A stretch of DNA of 58,000 bases from Adiantum capillus-veneris (GCA_014529385.2 CM043963.1:109536912-109594911), one strand, 5' to 3'; counted from the stretch's first letter, positions 29,927 through 39,644 are shown. The notes: a model not told the origin generated them from the sequence alone. Numbers and translations are program-made.

Positions 29927-30468
29927 TGTCACAAATTGGTGACGTGGCATGTCCGAACACATCACACAGGTTGGCAGCAGGCCCGCAAAACGCGACGGTA
30001 GGCTGACGTGACAGTAGCGTACAGAGGCTCCGTAAAATCCGTTGACAGGCCATACGGAAATCTCGCTTTTTGCACTGACTTGCTGACGTGGCAGAGCGTA
30101 CAGATTTTCGGAAATTACGCTGGCTGAATTGGCAGCTTTTGGGCTCAGTTGCTTTATTTTTGAGAAGCTTTTGGATTACTGCTTTTGAGCATCCCTTGTA
30201 ACAATAAATAAGTGGGCAGGGCCTCACTTCTCAGAGAAGCATTTGGACGCAGAGTCTGAGAGTGAGCACCCTCCCACTCTCTTGTACTTTGAACACAGAT
30301 TAATACAAAAAGAAATACCGAAAGGGGCACCAGTTTTTGGGGCCAATATCTCTAGGCACGGAACTACGCCGGGCCGTGTCAACTCAAGTGTGAATTGTGA
30401 ACTGTTTTGAAGTGAATCTCTGTTGTGTGGCGGTACAATCTTGACTTGGGGTATCCAAGTTTGTTACA
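29927..30468 (+). repeat. 3' LTR of element A
   Basis: The 542-bp LTR runs TGTCACAAATTGG...GTTACA. Numerous substitutions against 6973-7518 show that A is older than B-1 and C, in agreement with the nesting order. Confidence 0.93.
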
Positions 30469-30473
30469 TACCG

Positions 30474-31358
30474 TTCTTACCATTCTTACCGTTCTGTGGA
30501 GTCTGAGAGGTACTGTGAGAAGACGTGTTCTTCTTAGGCTTTCCTTTGTTGTGCTTCATCTCTTGTGCGAGAGCAATTGCTACCGTCTTGTTGAGATCTA
30601 TTGGGTCGAGTACTTCGACATCAAACTTGATGTACTCGTCCAACCCGTAAACGAATGCCTCTTTGCGCTCATCATCCGATTTGCGTAATTAGGTGCCGAG
30701 CTGCAAAACATGATTAGAGAAAGACATAACTGGCATACCATTTTGCTTGAGACTGCGCCAATCGTCTTTCAACCGCGCTAGGTACTGAGGTGACATAAAC
30801 CGCGCCTGGAGCTTTTCTTGGAAGTCGGCCCAATTGAAAGAAAGGGGCACGCCTTCTTCGGCTTCCTCTAGGTGCGTAGCCAACTGTGCCTCTTGCCACG
30901 CTTGATACCAATTAATGGCATTGTCGGTAAGATACATGGCTGCCGTCAAAACTTTGCTATTCCGTGTTTTCTTAGTTGTCGCAAAGTAAGCATTAAATTG
31001 ATGCAACCAAGAATGAATAACATTAGCATCCATCTTACCGTCATACTTATTGAACGTCAACTTCTCAGTGACTGGATTGTTGGAGTCCGAATCTATGCTT
31101 GTGCTACCTGATGAACTGTCCACTTCTTTGATTGGCTTGGACTTCGAGGTGAGTACGTGTAGGACCAACTTTTGCAGCATGCGTTGGCCTCTTTGCGCCT
31201 CACGCTCTAATTCCAAGGCCGCTCGCCTTTCTTTGGCCGCTATGCGTTGAGCTTTGCGTGCTTGCTCACGGTCAAGCTCCATAGCTGCCTTTCTTTCTTC
31301 GTGCTCGCGATCCAAGATTGCCTTTCTTTTTTTGGCCGCCAAGCGCGCTTGATCACGC
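30474..31358 (-). pseudogene. Gag core of B-2
   Basis: The minus frame at 30689-31369 carries the coiled-coil repeats (ARLAAKKRKAILDREHEERK type), a Ser/Asp linker and the full Gag core (KYDGKMDANVIHSWLHQFNAYF, AINWYQAWQEAQ, SFNWADFQEKLQARF, LKQNGMPVMSFSN). A single base change makes a stop after VLQLGT. The frame continues beyond with RKSDDERKEAFVYGLDEY to the point where A inserted (30469). The coiled-coil part is cut by the hAT MITE. Confidence 0.85.
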
Positions 31359-31877
31359 CATAGTGACATAAAAACCCGTTTCAGCCCTCTGAAACCCCGA
31401 AACGGCGAAACAGCCGAAACGTTTTGGTGAAACGTGTGAAACGAGTTGATTTTTTCTTTTTTGCCCCCTTTTGACTAGTTAACCTCAAACCACCCGTCCG
31501 GGGATTTTTTAAGCTATGCACAAAGGCCGCCTCAAAAAAATTGACTGATTTGTTGACCCTCACGCACATTGAATAATCTGTGTGTGTGTGTGTGTGTGTG
31601 AACCTTACACGTCAGCATGGCCCCCTCGTCTTTACCTCCACGTTGTTGCAGCTGGCTGCCGACTAACCTTGTTCACTTGTGACTCAAGTCTCACATCTAG
31701 ATTTTGGTATTTCATGTCTTTACAGATGAATTTGTATGCATATTCAATGTATAATTATACGAATATACATATGAAACGAAACCTGTGTTTTGCTTTCTTT
31801 GAGCTCCAAAACGAAACGTTTCAGAAACCTCGAAACCCCGAAACGCACGAAACCCCGAAACGTTTCATGTCACACTG
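31359..31877. mobile_element. hAT-type MITE, 519 bp, inside the B-2 gag
   Basis: It is flanked by a perfect 8-bp duplication GATCACGC (31351-31358 and 31878-31885), the hAT signature. The ends are imperfect inverted repeats: CATAGTGACATAAAAACCCG on the left against CAGTGTGACATGAAACG on the right (reverse complement). Near both ends it has clusters of CGAAAC/GTTTCG motifs, typical sub-terminal transposase-binding repeats. It has no transposase and needs one in trans. A (TG)n run lies at about 31579-31600. Confidence 0.88.
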
Positions 31878-31885
31878 GATCACGC

Positions 31886-32110
31886 TCGCGATCCAAGGTG
31901 GCGCGTTGTGCCTCTTGTTGTAGCATCATGTCTATCATCGACTTGACCAAAGCCTCCATAGGATTTGGTATAACCCGTGGTGTAGATGGGGAAGGGGGAG
32001 GGTCGGAAAAAAATTCTCTTGGTGGGGAAAATTCTTTGTCACCACCAAAGTATCCATTCCGCTTCAGGTGATGACCATACACTGAGATCTTGGGTACTTA
32101 AGTTCTCGAG
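31886..32110 (-). pseudogene. Gag N-terminus of B-2
   Basis: The minus frame gives a Gly/Phe/Pro-rich N-terminus with STPRVIPNPMEALVKSMIDMM, equivalent to the N-termini of B-1 and B-3. It then has the first Glu/Arg repeat, interrupted by the MITE. Confidence 0.75.
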
Positions 32111-32458
32111 GAACTTGGGTTCTTAAGGTTCTTGAGTTCTTGAGGTTTTGTAGCTTGCTAATCGGTGTTTGAGAAAGCTTTTCTCTTACCCAAGCTCGAC
32201 TCTTCCCTGTGGGCGCACCCCTTGGCGGCCTTGCGCTCACACCAAGGTTGCTTTTTCCCACCTCACGTCGATTGGCCGACCGCTAAGTGCACGGTCTGCT
32301 CTCAATGAGTGAAAAGAGGAGCAAGGGGAAGCTGGACAAGCCCTTCTTTCTTGGGTTACCTTTCACTCTTCAAAAACACGATTAGGAATCGACACGTCCA
32401 AGTGGACTTGGGTTAAAAAATTTCTTGTGGTTCTTTCCTTGAGTGATAGAGAACATTG

Positions 32459-32475
32459 CCAAAGCTCTGATTCCA
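32459..32475 (-). other. Primer-binding site of B-2
   Basis: The reverse complement TGGAATCAGAGCTTTGG lies one base inside the LTR edge and carries one change from the initiator-Met form. Confidence 0.8.
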
Positions 32476-32476
32476 A

Positions 32477-32633
32477 TGTAAGGTGCAGCAGAAGTGAATG
32501 TTGATCTTGCTCAAGATGAGTGCTCCGAACTGTGCTCAAGGGTTCCTTTTACTTACGGAAAGAAGAGTCTTCCGTTCCTTTAGTGAGAGAGTGCAATGAT
32601 CACAAACAAAGTGAATGTTATTGTAAATGAAGG

Positions 32634-32708
<75 letters not shown>

Positions 32709-33694
32709 CGACACCAGACAGTTCTCAAACCCTCCTCCAAGGGCCCCCCCTCTCTATGGCAAGAGAGGTCTATGCTATTGATTGCACAAATCTGGTACAA
32801 TGGTCTAAATGCAATGGACTTGGCGACGATGTCGACGACAACGATAACGACGACGAGGACGGTCTGAAATCTGAAAACGTTAGGGCTGAATTGCTGAAAT
32901 CTGCAAAACGCTGATTTTCTGCTGATCTCTGACACTATGTTGGTGAGGACGACGATGGCGATGACGCGACGACGATGCGCTGAAAACGCAAATGCTGAAA
33001 TCTGCGGACAGCGGGCTGAATCTAAAAAACACTAGCTGACTCTACGGTACAGCGAGGACCTGTTGCGGGTAGGTGAGATTTGCGAGGAAGGGCTAAATCT
33101 GCCGTGGCTAAGTGCTGAAAACTGAAAGTGCTGAAGTGCTGGGTTGATGTGACGATCTGCAAACGCTAGGCTGAATTTGCAAACTGAAAAACGCCAAACT
33201 GATCTGTGGCAAAAATGCTAGGCTTGAATCTGCTACGTGAAAACGCTAAGGGAAGGGAGTCCCAAAAACGCTATCTGCTTGTGTTGGCTGGAAACGCTAG
33301 GGCCTCTTGCCGGTCTTGCTGAGAAGGTGTTAGTTGTTGGAACTTCTTTTGCCTCTTCTGCCAAAAAGTGCTAGCGCTAGGTTTCTTTTATAGTGACTTA
33401 GCAAATTTGCCCTACTCACTTTTCCAACAAAGTCACTTATTGAATAATAAGTGAAAAATGAGTAAATTTGGAAAATGGGTTCTATGCATTGTAAAATGCT
33501 CATGATGGGTATTGAATGTCATGCTGATGATCATGTTGTTTGCAAACAGAGGATATGCAACTTCTCTAAGTGCCTGGACATGCACGGCCTGCTCACAGGC
33601 TCACGAAGGTGCCAGAACACTTCCTAAGCTGACTTGAACCCTAGACCTGAGATAGCTTGTCCAAATGCACATCGGGTTAGATGTGTATGTGACA
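32477..33694 (-). repeat. 5' LTR of B-2 with expanded GA microsatellite
   Basis: The 1218-bp LTR is longer than the other B LTRs, partly because a short GA stretch (compare 13050-13070) has expanded to an uninterrupted GA run at about 32638-32704. The degenerate AAACGCTAGG motif array lies at 32875-33300. Confidence 0.9.
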
Positions 33695-33891
33695 TGCGGG
33701 AGGAGTATTAAGAAGTCTGAGCAATGGTTACTCTCAGCATCTCCAAACGACGCAGGTTGCGGTCTGGGGGGCGTATGGTTGTAAAAGGCCTCTATATCTC
33801 CCGTCTTGGATGTTTTTAGGTTATGCAGGAGGAGTGATGAGGGAGTCGTTGAATATCTCTCGGCCCGGACCTTGTTAGGTTATGCGGGAGG
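33695..33891. repeat. Minisatellite-like host DNA between B-2 and B-3
   Basis: It contains two imperfect units ending TTAGGTTATGC(A/G)GGAGG at about 33829 and 33888. An earlier unit lies at 6656-6753 on the other side of B-2. No gene is seen. Confidence 0.55.
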
Positions 33892-34981
33892 TGTCACGTG
33901 TACATCTAACCCTATGTGTACGTGGACAAGCTACTTCATGACATGGGTTCAGTCAGTCTAGACTCATGGTCTGCAAACAAACTCACAAAAGTGCCAGATC
34001 ACTTCCTCATGTCCAAACACTTAGATTAGATGCACATCCTCTGGTTGCACGCAGCATGATCATCAGATTTCCATAAGAACCCCTCGGGAGCATTTTTACA
34101 GTGCATAGACCTATGTTTCCTATTTTTGACATTTTCACTTATTATTTTTAAGTGACTTTTGTTGGGAACTAGGTAGGGCAAAATGAGAAGCATGTATATA
34201 AGAAAACCTAGCGCTAGCACTTTCTGGCAGAAGAGGCAGCAGGGACGACATCCTCAGTGCACCTTCTCAAGCAAGACCCCCCAAATAGAAGACCTAGCGT
34301 TTTTGCAGATGCAAGCCTAGCGTTTTTCAGCAAGATCAGCCCCTGGCGTTATGCATTGCAGATCAGCCCCGACAGCAGCAAGACAACAAATCCATAACGT
34401 TTTTGCATCAGAACCAAAATCAGCCCTAGCGTTTTTGCATCAGCATGGCATCTCAGCGTTTAGCAGATCCTCGCCGCACGGTAAGATCCAGCGTAGTTTG
34501 CAGATTCAGCCCGGAAAACGCAGATTTCAGCAGCTGCGTTTTGAGCGCGTCGCCGTCGCATCGTCGCCATCGACATCGTCACCGACATAGAGTCAGAATT
34601 CAACAGATACAAGATTTGCAGTTTTCAGCCATTAGCGTTTTCAGATTTCAGCCCGTCTCGCCGTCGTCCTCATCGTCGTCGATATCGTCGGCAAGTCCAA
34701 GCATTGTAGAGATTTGTGCAATCAATAGTAGACCGCTCTCGCCATAGAGAGTGGCGCCTTCGGAGGAGGGTTTGACAACATTCTGGTGTCGTATTCTTCT
34801 CTCTCTATCTCTCAGTCTCAGCACCTTCATTCACAGTGTTCACCACTTGGTTTGTGTCCATTGCACTCTCTCACTAAAGGAACGGAAGGCTCTCCCTTCC
34901 ATAAGTAAAAGGAACCCTTGAGCACAGTTCGAAGCACTCATCTTGAGCAAAGTTCAACATTCACTTCCGTTGCACCTTACA
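33892..34981 (+). repeat. 5' LTR of B-3, with a 45-bp internal inversion
   Basis: The 1090-bp LTR starts TGTCACGTGTACATC. The segment at about 33965-34010 is the reverse complement of the matching segment in the 3' LTR (38235-38282) and in B-1. The array of AGCGTTTTTGCA-type motifs lies at 34275-34460, and (GTC)-rich DNA at 34540-34690. Confidence 0.92.
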
Positions 34982-34982
34982 T

Positions 34983-34999
34983 TGGTATCAGAGCTTTGG
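34983..34999 (+). other. Primer-binding site of B-3
   Basis: TGGTATCAGAGCTTTGG is a perfect initiator tRNA-Met-type site. Confidence 0.92.
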
Positions 35000-35437
35000 C
35001 AGTGTTCTGTATCACTCAAGGAAAGAACCACACAATTTTTTTTGCTTGTTGCGATCGCACGTAACCCAAGTCCTCTTGGGCGTGTCGATTCCTAATCGTG
35101 TTTTTGAAGAGTGTCAGGAAACCCAAGAAAGAAGGGCTTGTCCAGCCTCCCCTTGTTTCTCTTTTCACTCATTGAGAGCGGACCATGCACTTAGCAGCCA
35201 ACCAATCGTCGTGAGGTGGGAAAAAGCAACCTTGGTGTGAGCGCAAGGCCGCCAAGGGGTGTGCCCGCGGGAAAAGAGAAGAACTCGGGTGAAGAAAAGA
35301 TCCTTCTCTAACACATATTGCAAGCTAAAGAAGAACCTCAAGAACCTCAAGACCCTCAAGAACCTAAAGAACCCAAGAACCCAAGACCCACAAGAACCCA
35401 AGTTCCGCGTGAACTTAAGAACCAAAGATCTCAGTGT
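35000..35437 (+). other. Leader of B-3
   Basis: This untranslated leader carries the conserved blocks seen in all B copies ('gaagggcttgtccagcctcc', 'aaaaagcaaccttggtgtgag'). It is followed by AAGAACCC-type short repeats at 35325-35400. It may hold the packaging signal, which is an inference from its position and conservation. Confidence 0.55.
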
Positions 35438-36905
35438 ATGGTCATCACCCGAAGTGGAATGGATAATTTGCATGAAGGTGATGAGCATGAAGAAGGTGAA
35501 GAAGAATTTTCCTCACCAGGAGGTTTTTCTGACCCTCCCCCTTCCCCATCTACGCCATGGATTGCACCAACTCCTATGGAGGCTTTGGTCAAGTCGATGA
35601 TGGACATGATGGCACAACAACAAGAAGCGAATTGCGTTGCGATGGCATAACTAGAAAGAAAAGAGAACGACAGGAAGCCGTGGAGCGTGAACGCCAAAAC
35701 AGACAAGAAACCTTGGATCGTGAAGCGCGCTTGGCGACCGAGGAACGAAAAGAAAGAAAAGGTAGCTTTGGAGCGTGAGCGCGATCAAGCGCGCTTGGCG
35801 ACCGAAGCAAGACAGGCAGCTATTGAGTGTGAGCGCAAGCAAGCGTGCTTGGCGGCCGAAGAAAGACGAGCTACCTTGGAGGCAGAGCGTGAGGTGCAGA
35901 GAGACCTACGCATGCGAGAGTTGGTCCGACAGGTTCTCACCTCAAAACCCAAGCCGACCAAAGATTTGGTGGTTCATCAAGTGGCGCAAGCCGAGATTCG
36001 GACTTCAACAACCCCGTCATCGTGAAGTTGATTTTCAGTAAGTATGATGGTAAGATGGATGCTAGTGTAATTCATTCTTGGTTGCATCAAATTAATGCTT
36101 ATTTTGCGACAACTAAGAAGAAAGGCAATAGCAAGGTTTTGACGGCAGTCATGTACCTTGCCGGTGATGCCATTAATTGGTACCATGCATGGCAAGAGGC
36201 ACAGCTGGCTGCGCACCTAGAGGAAGCCGACGAAGACGTGCCCCTTTCCTTCAATTGGGCCTACTTCCAAGACAAGCTTAAGGCGCGGTTTATGCCATCA
36301 CAGTACCTAGCACTGTTGAAAGACGATTGGTGCAGTCTCAAGCAAAATGGTATGCCAGTTATGTTTTTCTCTAATCCTGTTTTGCAGCTCGGTACCCAAT
36401 TACGCAAATCGGATGATGAGCGAAAGGAGGCTTTCATTTTCGGGTTGGATGACTATATCAGGTTTGATGTCGAAGTCCTCGACCCAATCGATCTCAACAA
36501 GGCGGTAGCAATTGCTCTCTTACAAGAAATGAAGCACAACAAGGGAAAGCCCAAGGAAAACAAGACTTCACCAAGTACCACTCAGACTCCTCAGAACGGT
36601 AAGAACGGTAAGAATGGTAAGAACGGTAACTCTTCTAACCAATCTTCCAATAGTCTCTCAGAAAAGAACTCTCCAAATGAACCTAAGGGTAAAGCTAACA
36701 CAAGTGCTAAACCTAAGCTCACTCCAGATGAAAAAGTAGAACAAGGAATTTTAGGAGGATACATCACGTCAGAAGAACAAAGCATTTATTCTAAGGAAGG
36801 TCATTGTTTTTATTGTCACATCAAGGGTCACATAAAAGAACATGTCCCAAGCTTGAATCTAAGAAATCTAAAGAACCCACAGAACCCACTTGCTCTGTCA
36901 ATGCA
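35438..36905 (+). pseudogene. Gag of B-3
   Basis: It starts at MVITRSGMDN with an acidic EEGEEEF part and a Pro-rich stretch. A stop (TAA) at about 35648 precedes the coiled-coil repeats (35650-35910, in a shifted frame). The Gag core is open at 36022-36909: KYDGKMDASVIHSWLHQINAYF, AINWYHAWQEAQ, SFNWAYFQDKLKARF, RKSDDERKEAFIFGLDDY, a Lys/Asn/Gly linker (NGKNGKNGKNG), and CFYCHIKGHIK leading into a CCHC knuckle. The last Cys lies in another frame (RTCPKLE). Gag would form the virus-like particle. Confidence 0.86.
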
Positions 36906-38235
36906 ATAAATGAGAACACGAGTGTGACCCAAGTTTCTCATGATCCTCCCATTGATGAGTCTCTCATTAAGTGTTATGGTGATGTGAAAGGTCAGTGTTT
37001 TGTCATATTGTTTGACCCAAGCAATATGATTTGATTAGTGACTCTCTTGTCGAAAGAGCCCGCTTGGAGGTTCGCAAGACATCTCCTTTCGAGGTGTCAG
37101 GCTTCTCTCCGGTATGGACTCTCTCATCATGCAAGAGTGCCTTGATGTTTTGTTCACTATTCAACAAGTGTCCTTCCGCAGAAAATTTGTAGTCTCTCCT
37201 CTTTCAGGATGTGATATGCTTTTGGGCATTCGATGGTTTCGTGAGCATAACCCTCTCATTGATTGGGCGGAAAATACGTTCACTTTCAATGCCAAAAGTG
37301 ACTCTCCCCTTATCATTCGTGGAGAGCAAGTTGTTCATTCTTCATCTCTCATTTCTAATGTGCAGACGAAGATTGCAAAGAATCCGGAAAAGGGGACTCT
37401 CTCAGTCTCTTCTTTTCCAAAGCATGACACACATGATTTGCATGATAATGATAAGCATGATGATTTGCATGATCAAGATGTGATTACTCACAAGCATGAT
37501 GATTTGCAGGAAAAAGATATGATAGTTCACCAGGATGATGGTTTAGTTGATACTTTTTCTAGTGAAGCTAACCTCATTGCAGATTCGATCAATCACGAAG
37601 AACCGATCTTGGCTCTCGAGTCGAGTTCCAAAGAACCCCCACAAGAAGCATTATGTGTTCGAATGATTAGTAAGCACGCATTGTTCGAGTGTTTCATTCG
37701 TGATGCTTTCCTGTATTTTAGTCACCGTCCTTATGTGATCCCTTTTCATAGGCATGACATATTGCACGATGAACAGGATTCACTCATGAATGAGCACGGA
37801 TGTATGCGGATTACTCATGAAAAGATGAAATGTTTGCACCCAAGGAATTCACATTCCATGTCTCTTCCTTGGCATGACACAGTATTCGAAAGAGCACAAG
37901 AAAGATTGAGCATCAAGCATCGGCATTTCCATTATGATTTGCCACAGTTGATTGATTTAGATCAGAAAGACAAGATTCGACCCCATTGTTTGCGTGTGTT
38001 TGATGAACGGTTTGACACTCCGTCACTATGTTCATTTGCATTACATGCACAGTTTTTTCGAAAGAATAGAAGTTTTCCAGTCACTTTACATGGAATGGGT
38101 ATGTTCATGTTTTTATGTTGGAGGTGGTTTCAGGAATTTTCATCCTCGGAGATTCTTGAAGAAGCTAGACGCATGACTATAGACGAAGTTGAAGCATTGA
38201 AGGAGCCACAGATGGCTTGGGTTCAGTCAGTCTAG
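36900..38235 (+). CDS. B-3 protease end plus conserved unknown His/Cys-rich protein
   Basis: After a protease start (KGQCFVILFDPSNM, DPS in place of D-S/T-G, then a shift near 37030), a 373-residue open frame runs from 37114 to 38235. It contains the distal protease motif GCDMLLGIRWFREHNP (near 37210) and an Asp/His linker with three 13-residue HDDLHDQDVITHK-type repeats (37425-37545). About 210 further residues follow with many His, Cys, Phe and Arg (CVRMIS, HALFECFIRD, HGCMRITHEKMKCLHP, FHYDLPQLIDLDQKDK, HGMGMFMFLCW, MTIDEVEALKEPQM). The last few codons lie in the 3' LTR because of the deletion. I do not recognise the segment. It is shared with B-1 and stands where RT, RNase H and integrase would be. 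Confidence 0.8.
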
Positions 38236-39258
38236 ACTAGGAAGTGATCTCGCACTTTTGTGAGTTTGTTTGCAGACCGTGCATGTCCAGACGCTTAGAT
38301 TAGATGCACATCCTCTGGTTGCACGCAGCATGATCATCAGATTTCCATCAGAATCCCTCAGGAGCATTTTTATAGTGCATAGATCTATTTTTCCTATTTT
38401 TGACATTTTTCACTTATTATTTTTAAGTGACTTTTGTTGGGAACTAGGTAGGGCAAAATGAGAAGCATGTATATAAGAAAACCTAGCGCTAGCTCTTTTT
38501 GGCAGAAGAGGCAGCAGAGACTTGACATCCTCACTGCACCTTCTCAAGCACGACCCCCCAAATAGAAGACCTAGTGTTTTTGCAGATGCAAGCCTAGCGT
38601 TTTTCAGCAAGATCAGCCCCTGGCGTTGTGCATTGCAGATCAGCCCCAACAGCAGCAAGACAACAGATCCATAGCGTTTTTGCATCAGAACCAAAATCAG
38701 CCCTAGCGTTTTTGTATCAGCCTGGCATCTCAGCGTTTAGCAGATCCTCGCCGCACGGTCAGATCCAGCGTAGTTTGCAGATTCAGCCCGGAAACCGCAA
38801 ATTTCAGCATCTGCGTTTTGAGCGCGTCGTCGTCGCATCGTCGCCATGGATATCGTCACCGACATAGAGTCAGAATTCAGCAGATACAAGATTTGCAGAT
38901 TTCAGCCATTAGCATTTTCAGTTTTGAGTCCGTCTCGTCGTCGTCCTCATCGTCGTCGACATCGTCGACAAGTCCAAGCATTGTAGAGATTTGTGCAATC
39001 AATAGTAGACTGCTCTCGCCATAGAGAGTGGGGCCTTCGGAGGAGGGTTTGACAACATCCTGGTGTCATATTCTTCTCTCTCTATCTCTCAGTCTCAGCA
39101 TCTTCATTCACAATGTTCACCACTTTGTTTGTGTCCATTGCACTCTCTCACTAAAGGAACGGAAGGCTCTCCCTTCCGTACGTAAAAGGAACCCTTGAGC
39201 ACAGTTCGGAGCACTCATCTTGAGCAAAGTTCAATAGTCACTTCCGCTGCACCTTACA
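38217..39258 (+). repeat. 3' LTR of B-3, 5' end deleted
   Basis: It matches 33947-34981 from 'tgggttcagtcagtc' onward. It keeps the ancestral orientation of the segment inverted in the 5' LTR, and ends CCTTACA next to the target-site duplication. Confidence 0.92.
38470..38477 (+). promoter_or_regulatory. TATA box in B LTR
   Basis: TATATAAG stands at 38470-38477, and an equivalent at about 34194-34203 in the 5' LTR, both just before 'aaaacctagcgct'. Its position in the first third of the LTR suits a U3 promoter with transcription start shortly downstream. Confidence 0.55.
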
Positions 39259-39263
39259 GGAGG

Positions 39264-39644
39264 AGTGTTCATTGGTCACTTTATGTTTATATGTCTTCTA
39301 ACATGCATATGTGAGCATTTGTATTGCATTGTGATGTGCCAACCACCAAATATTCCTAATTGGATGAGATTGCTTGGGTATGTAATTTTAATGCATCAAG
39401 ACATCCGTGGAAGATCAGTGCGGTCTGGATGTGATGGCTAATTGTACTACACGGGAATATCAAGTGTTGCGATTCGGACGAAAGGAGAAGCCAACTCCTT
39501 GATCAAAAGAGCCGAACGGAGAAGCCAACTTCTTCACAAACTTATTGTCCCTCAGAATGACCCTCAGAAATTTTTGAGCTAACTTGAGTTGTTTTGCAGA
39601 TATGCTATAATCGCGGATGATTACTCTCTCTCAAGAAGGGGGGA
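39264..39644 (+). mobile_element. 3' end of another gypsy element (flank of B-3)
   Basis: It holds no gene. The segment ends with TTTTGCAG..., CAAGAAGGGGGGA and then TGTCACAAATTG, the same arrangement as the end of element A (TTTTGCAGG..., CAAGAGGGGGATG, TGTCACAAATTGG). I read it as a gypsy 3' UTR plus purine tract. A 'gagaagccaact' direct repeat occurs at about 39485 and 39514. Confidence 0.5.

Larger units (their letters stand above)
6973..30468 (+). mobile_element. Ty3/gypsy retrotransposon A, complete in outline but split by two insertions
   Basis: The LTRs at 6973-7518 and 29927-30468 are in direct orientation, with a primer site at 7520 and a purine tract at 29911-29926. Between them lie Gag, protease, RT, RNase H and integrase remnants in gypsy order. 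The target-site duplication is TATCG (6968-6972) against TACCG (30469-30473), one transition apart. Excising the C solo LTR (10229-11707) and B-1 (12878-28333), each with one 5-bp duplication, leaves about 6.55 kb. The coding region carries many stops and shifts, so it is a dead copy. Confidence 0.93.
6754..33694 (-). mobile_element. Family B element, copy B-2 (minus strand), split by element A and a hAT MITE
   Basis: On the minus strand the element runs from its 5' LTR (32477-33694), primer site (32459-32475) and gag (30469-32110) into the insertion of A. It resumes at 6967-6835 with a gag fragment and ends in a stub of the 3' LTR (6754-6834). Everything between the gag linker and the last 80 bp of the 3' LTR is deleted. 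Flanks 'tgcac' (6749-6753) and 'tgcgg' (33695-33699) agree at three of five bases, so the target-site duplication is uncertain. Confidence 0.75.
33892..39258 (+). mobile_element. Family B element, copy B-3 (plus strand), near-complete
   Basis: It is flanked by a perfect 5-bp duplication GGAGG (33887-33891 and 39259-39263). 5' LTR 33892-34981, primer site 34983-34999, leader, gag 35438-36905, protease and unknown segment 36900-38216, 3' LTR 38217-39258. The internal region is only about 3.2 kb and has no RT, RNase H or integrase. About 230 bp around the purine tract and the first ~55 bp of the 3' LTR are deleted, judging from B-1. Confidence 0.93.

Noticed and set aside
32596-32935. Arg-Glu or Ser-Leu repeat frames
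   Set aside because: They come from the GA expansion inside the B-2 LTR.
34540-34740. Ser/His-rich frames in B LTRs
   Set aside because: GTC-rich triplet DNA inside the LTR gives long open frames in several phases; no start context or conservation of one frame between copies.
37114-38235. Envelope-like gene in family B
   Set aside because: The position after the protease and before the 3' LTR invites the idea, but there is no signal peptide or clear transmembrane segment, only a short hydrophobic HGMGMFMFLCW stretch.
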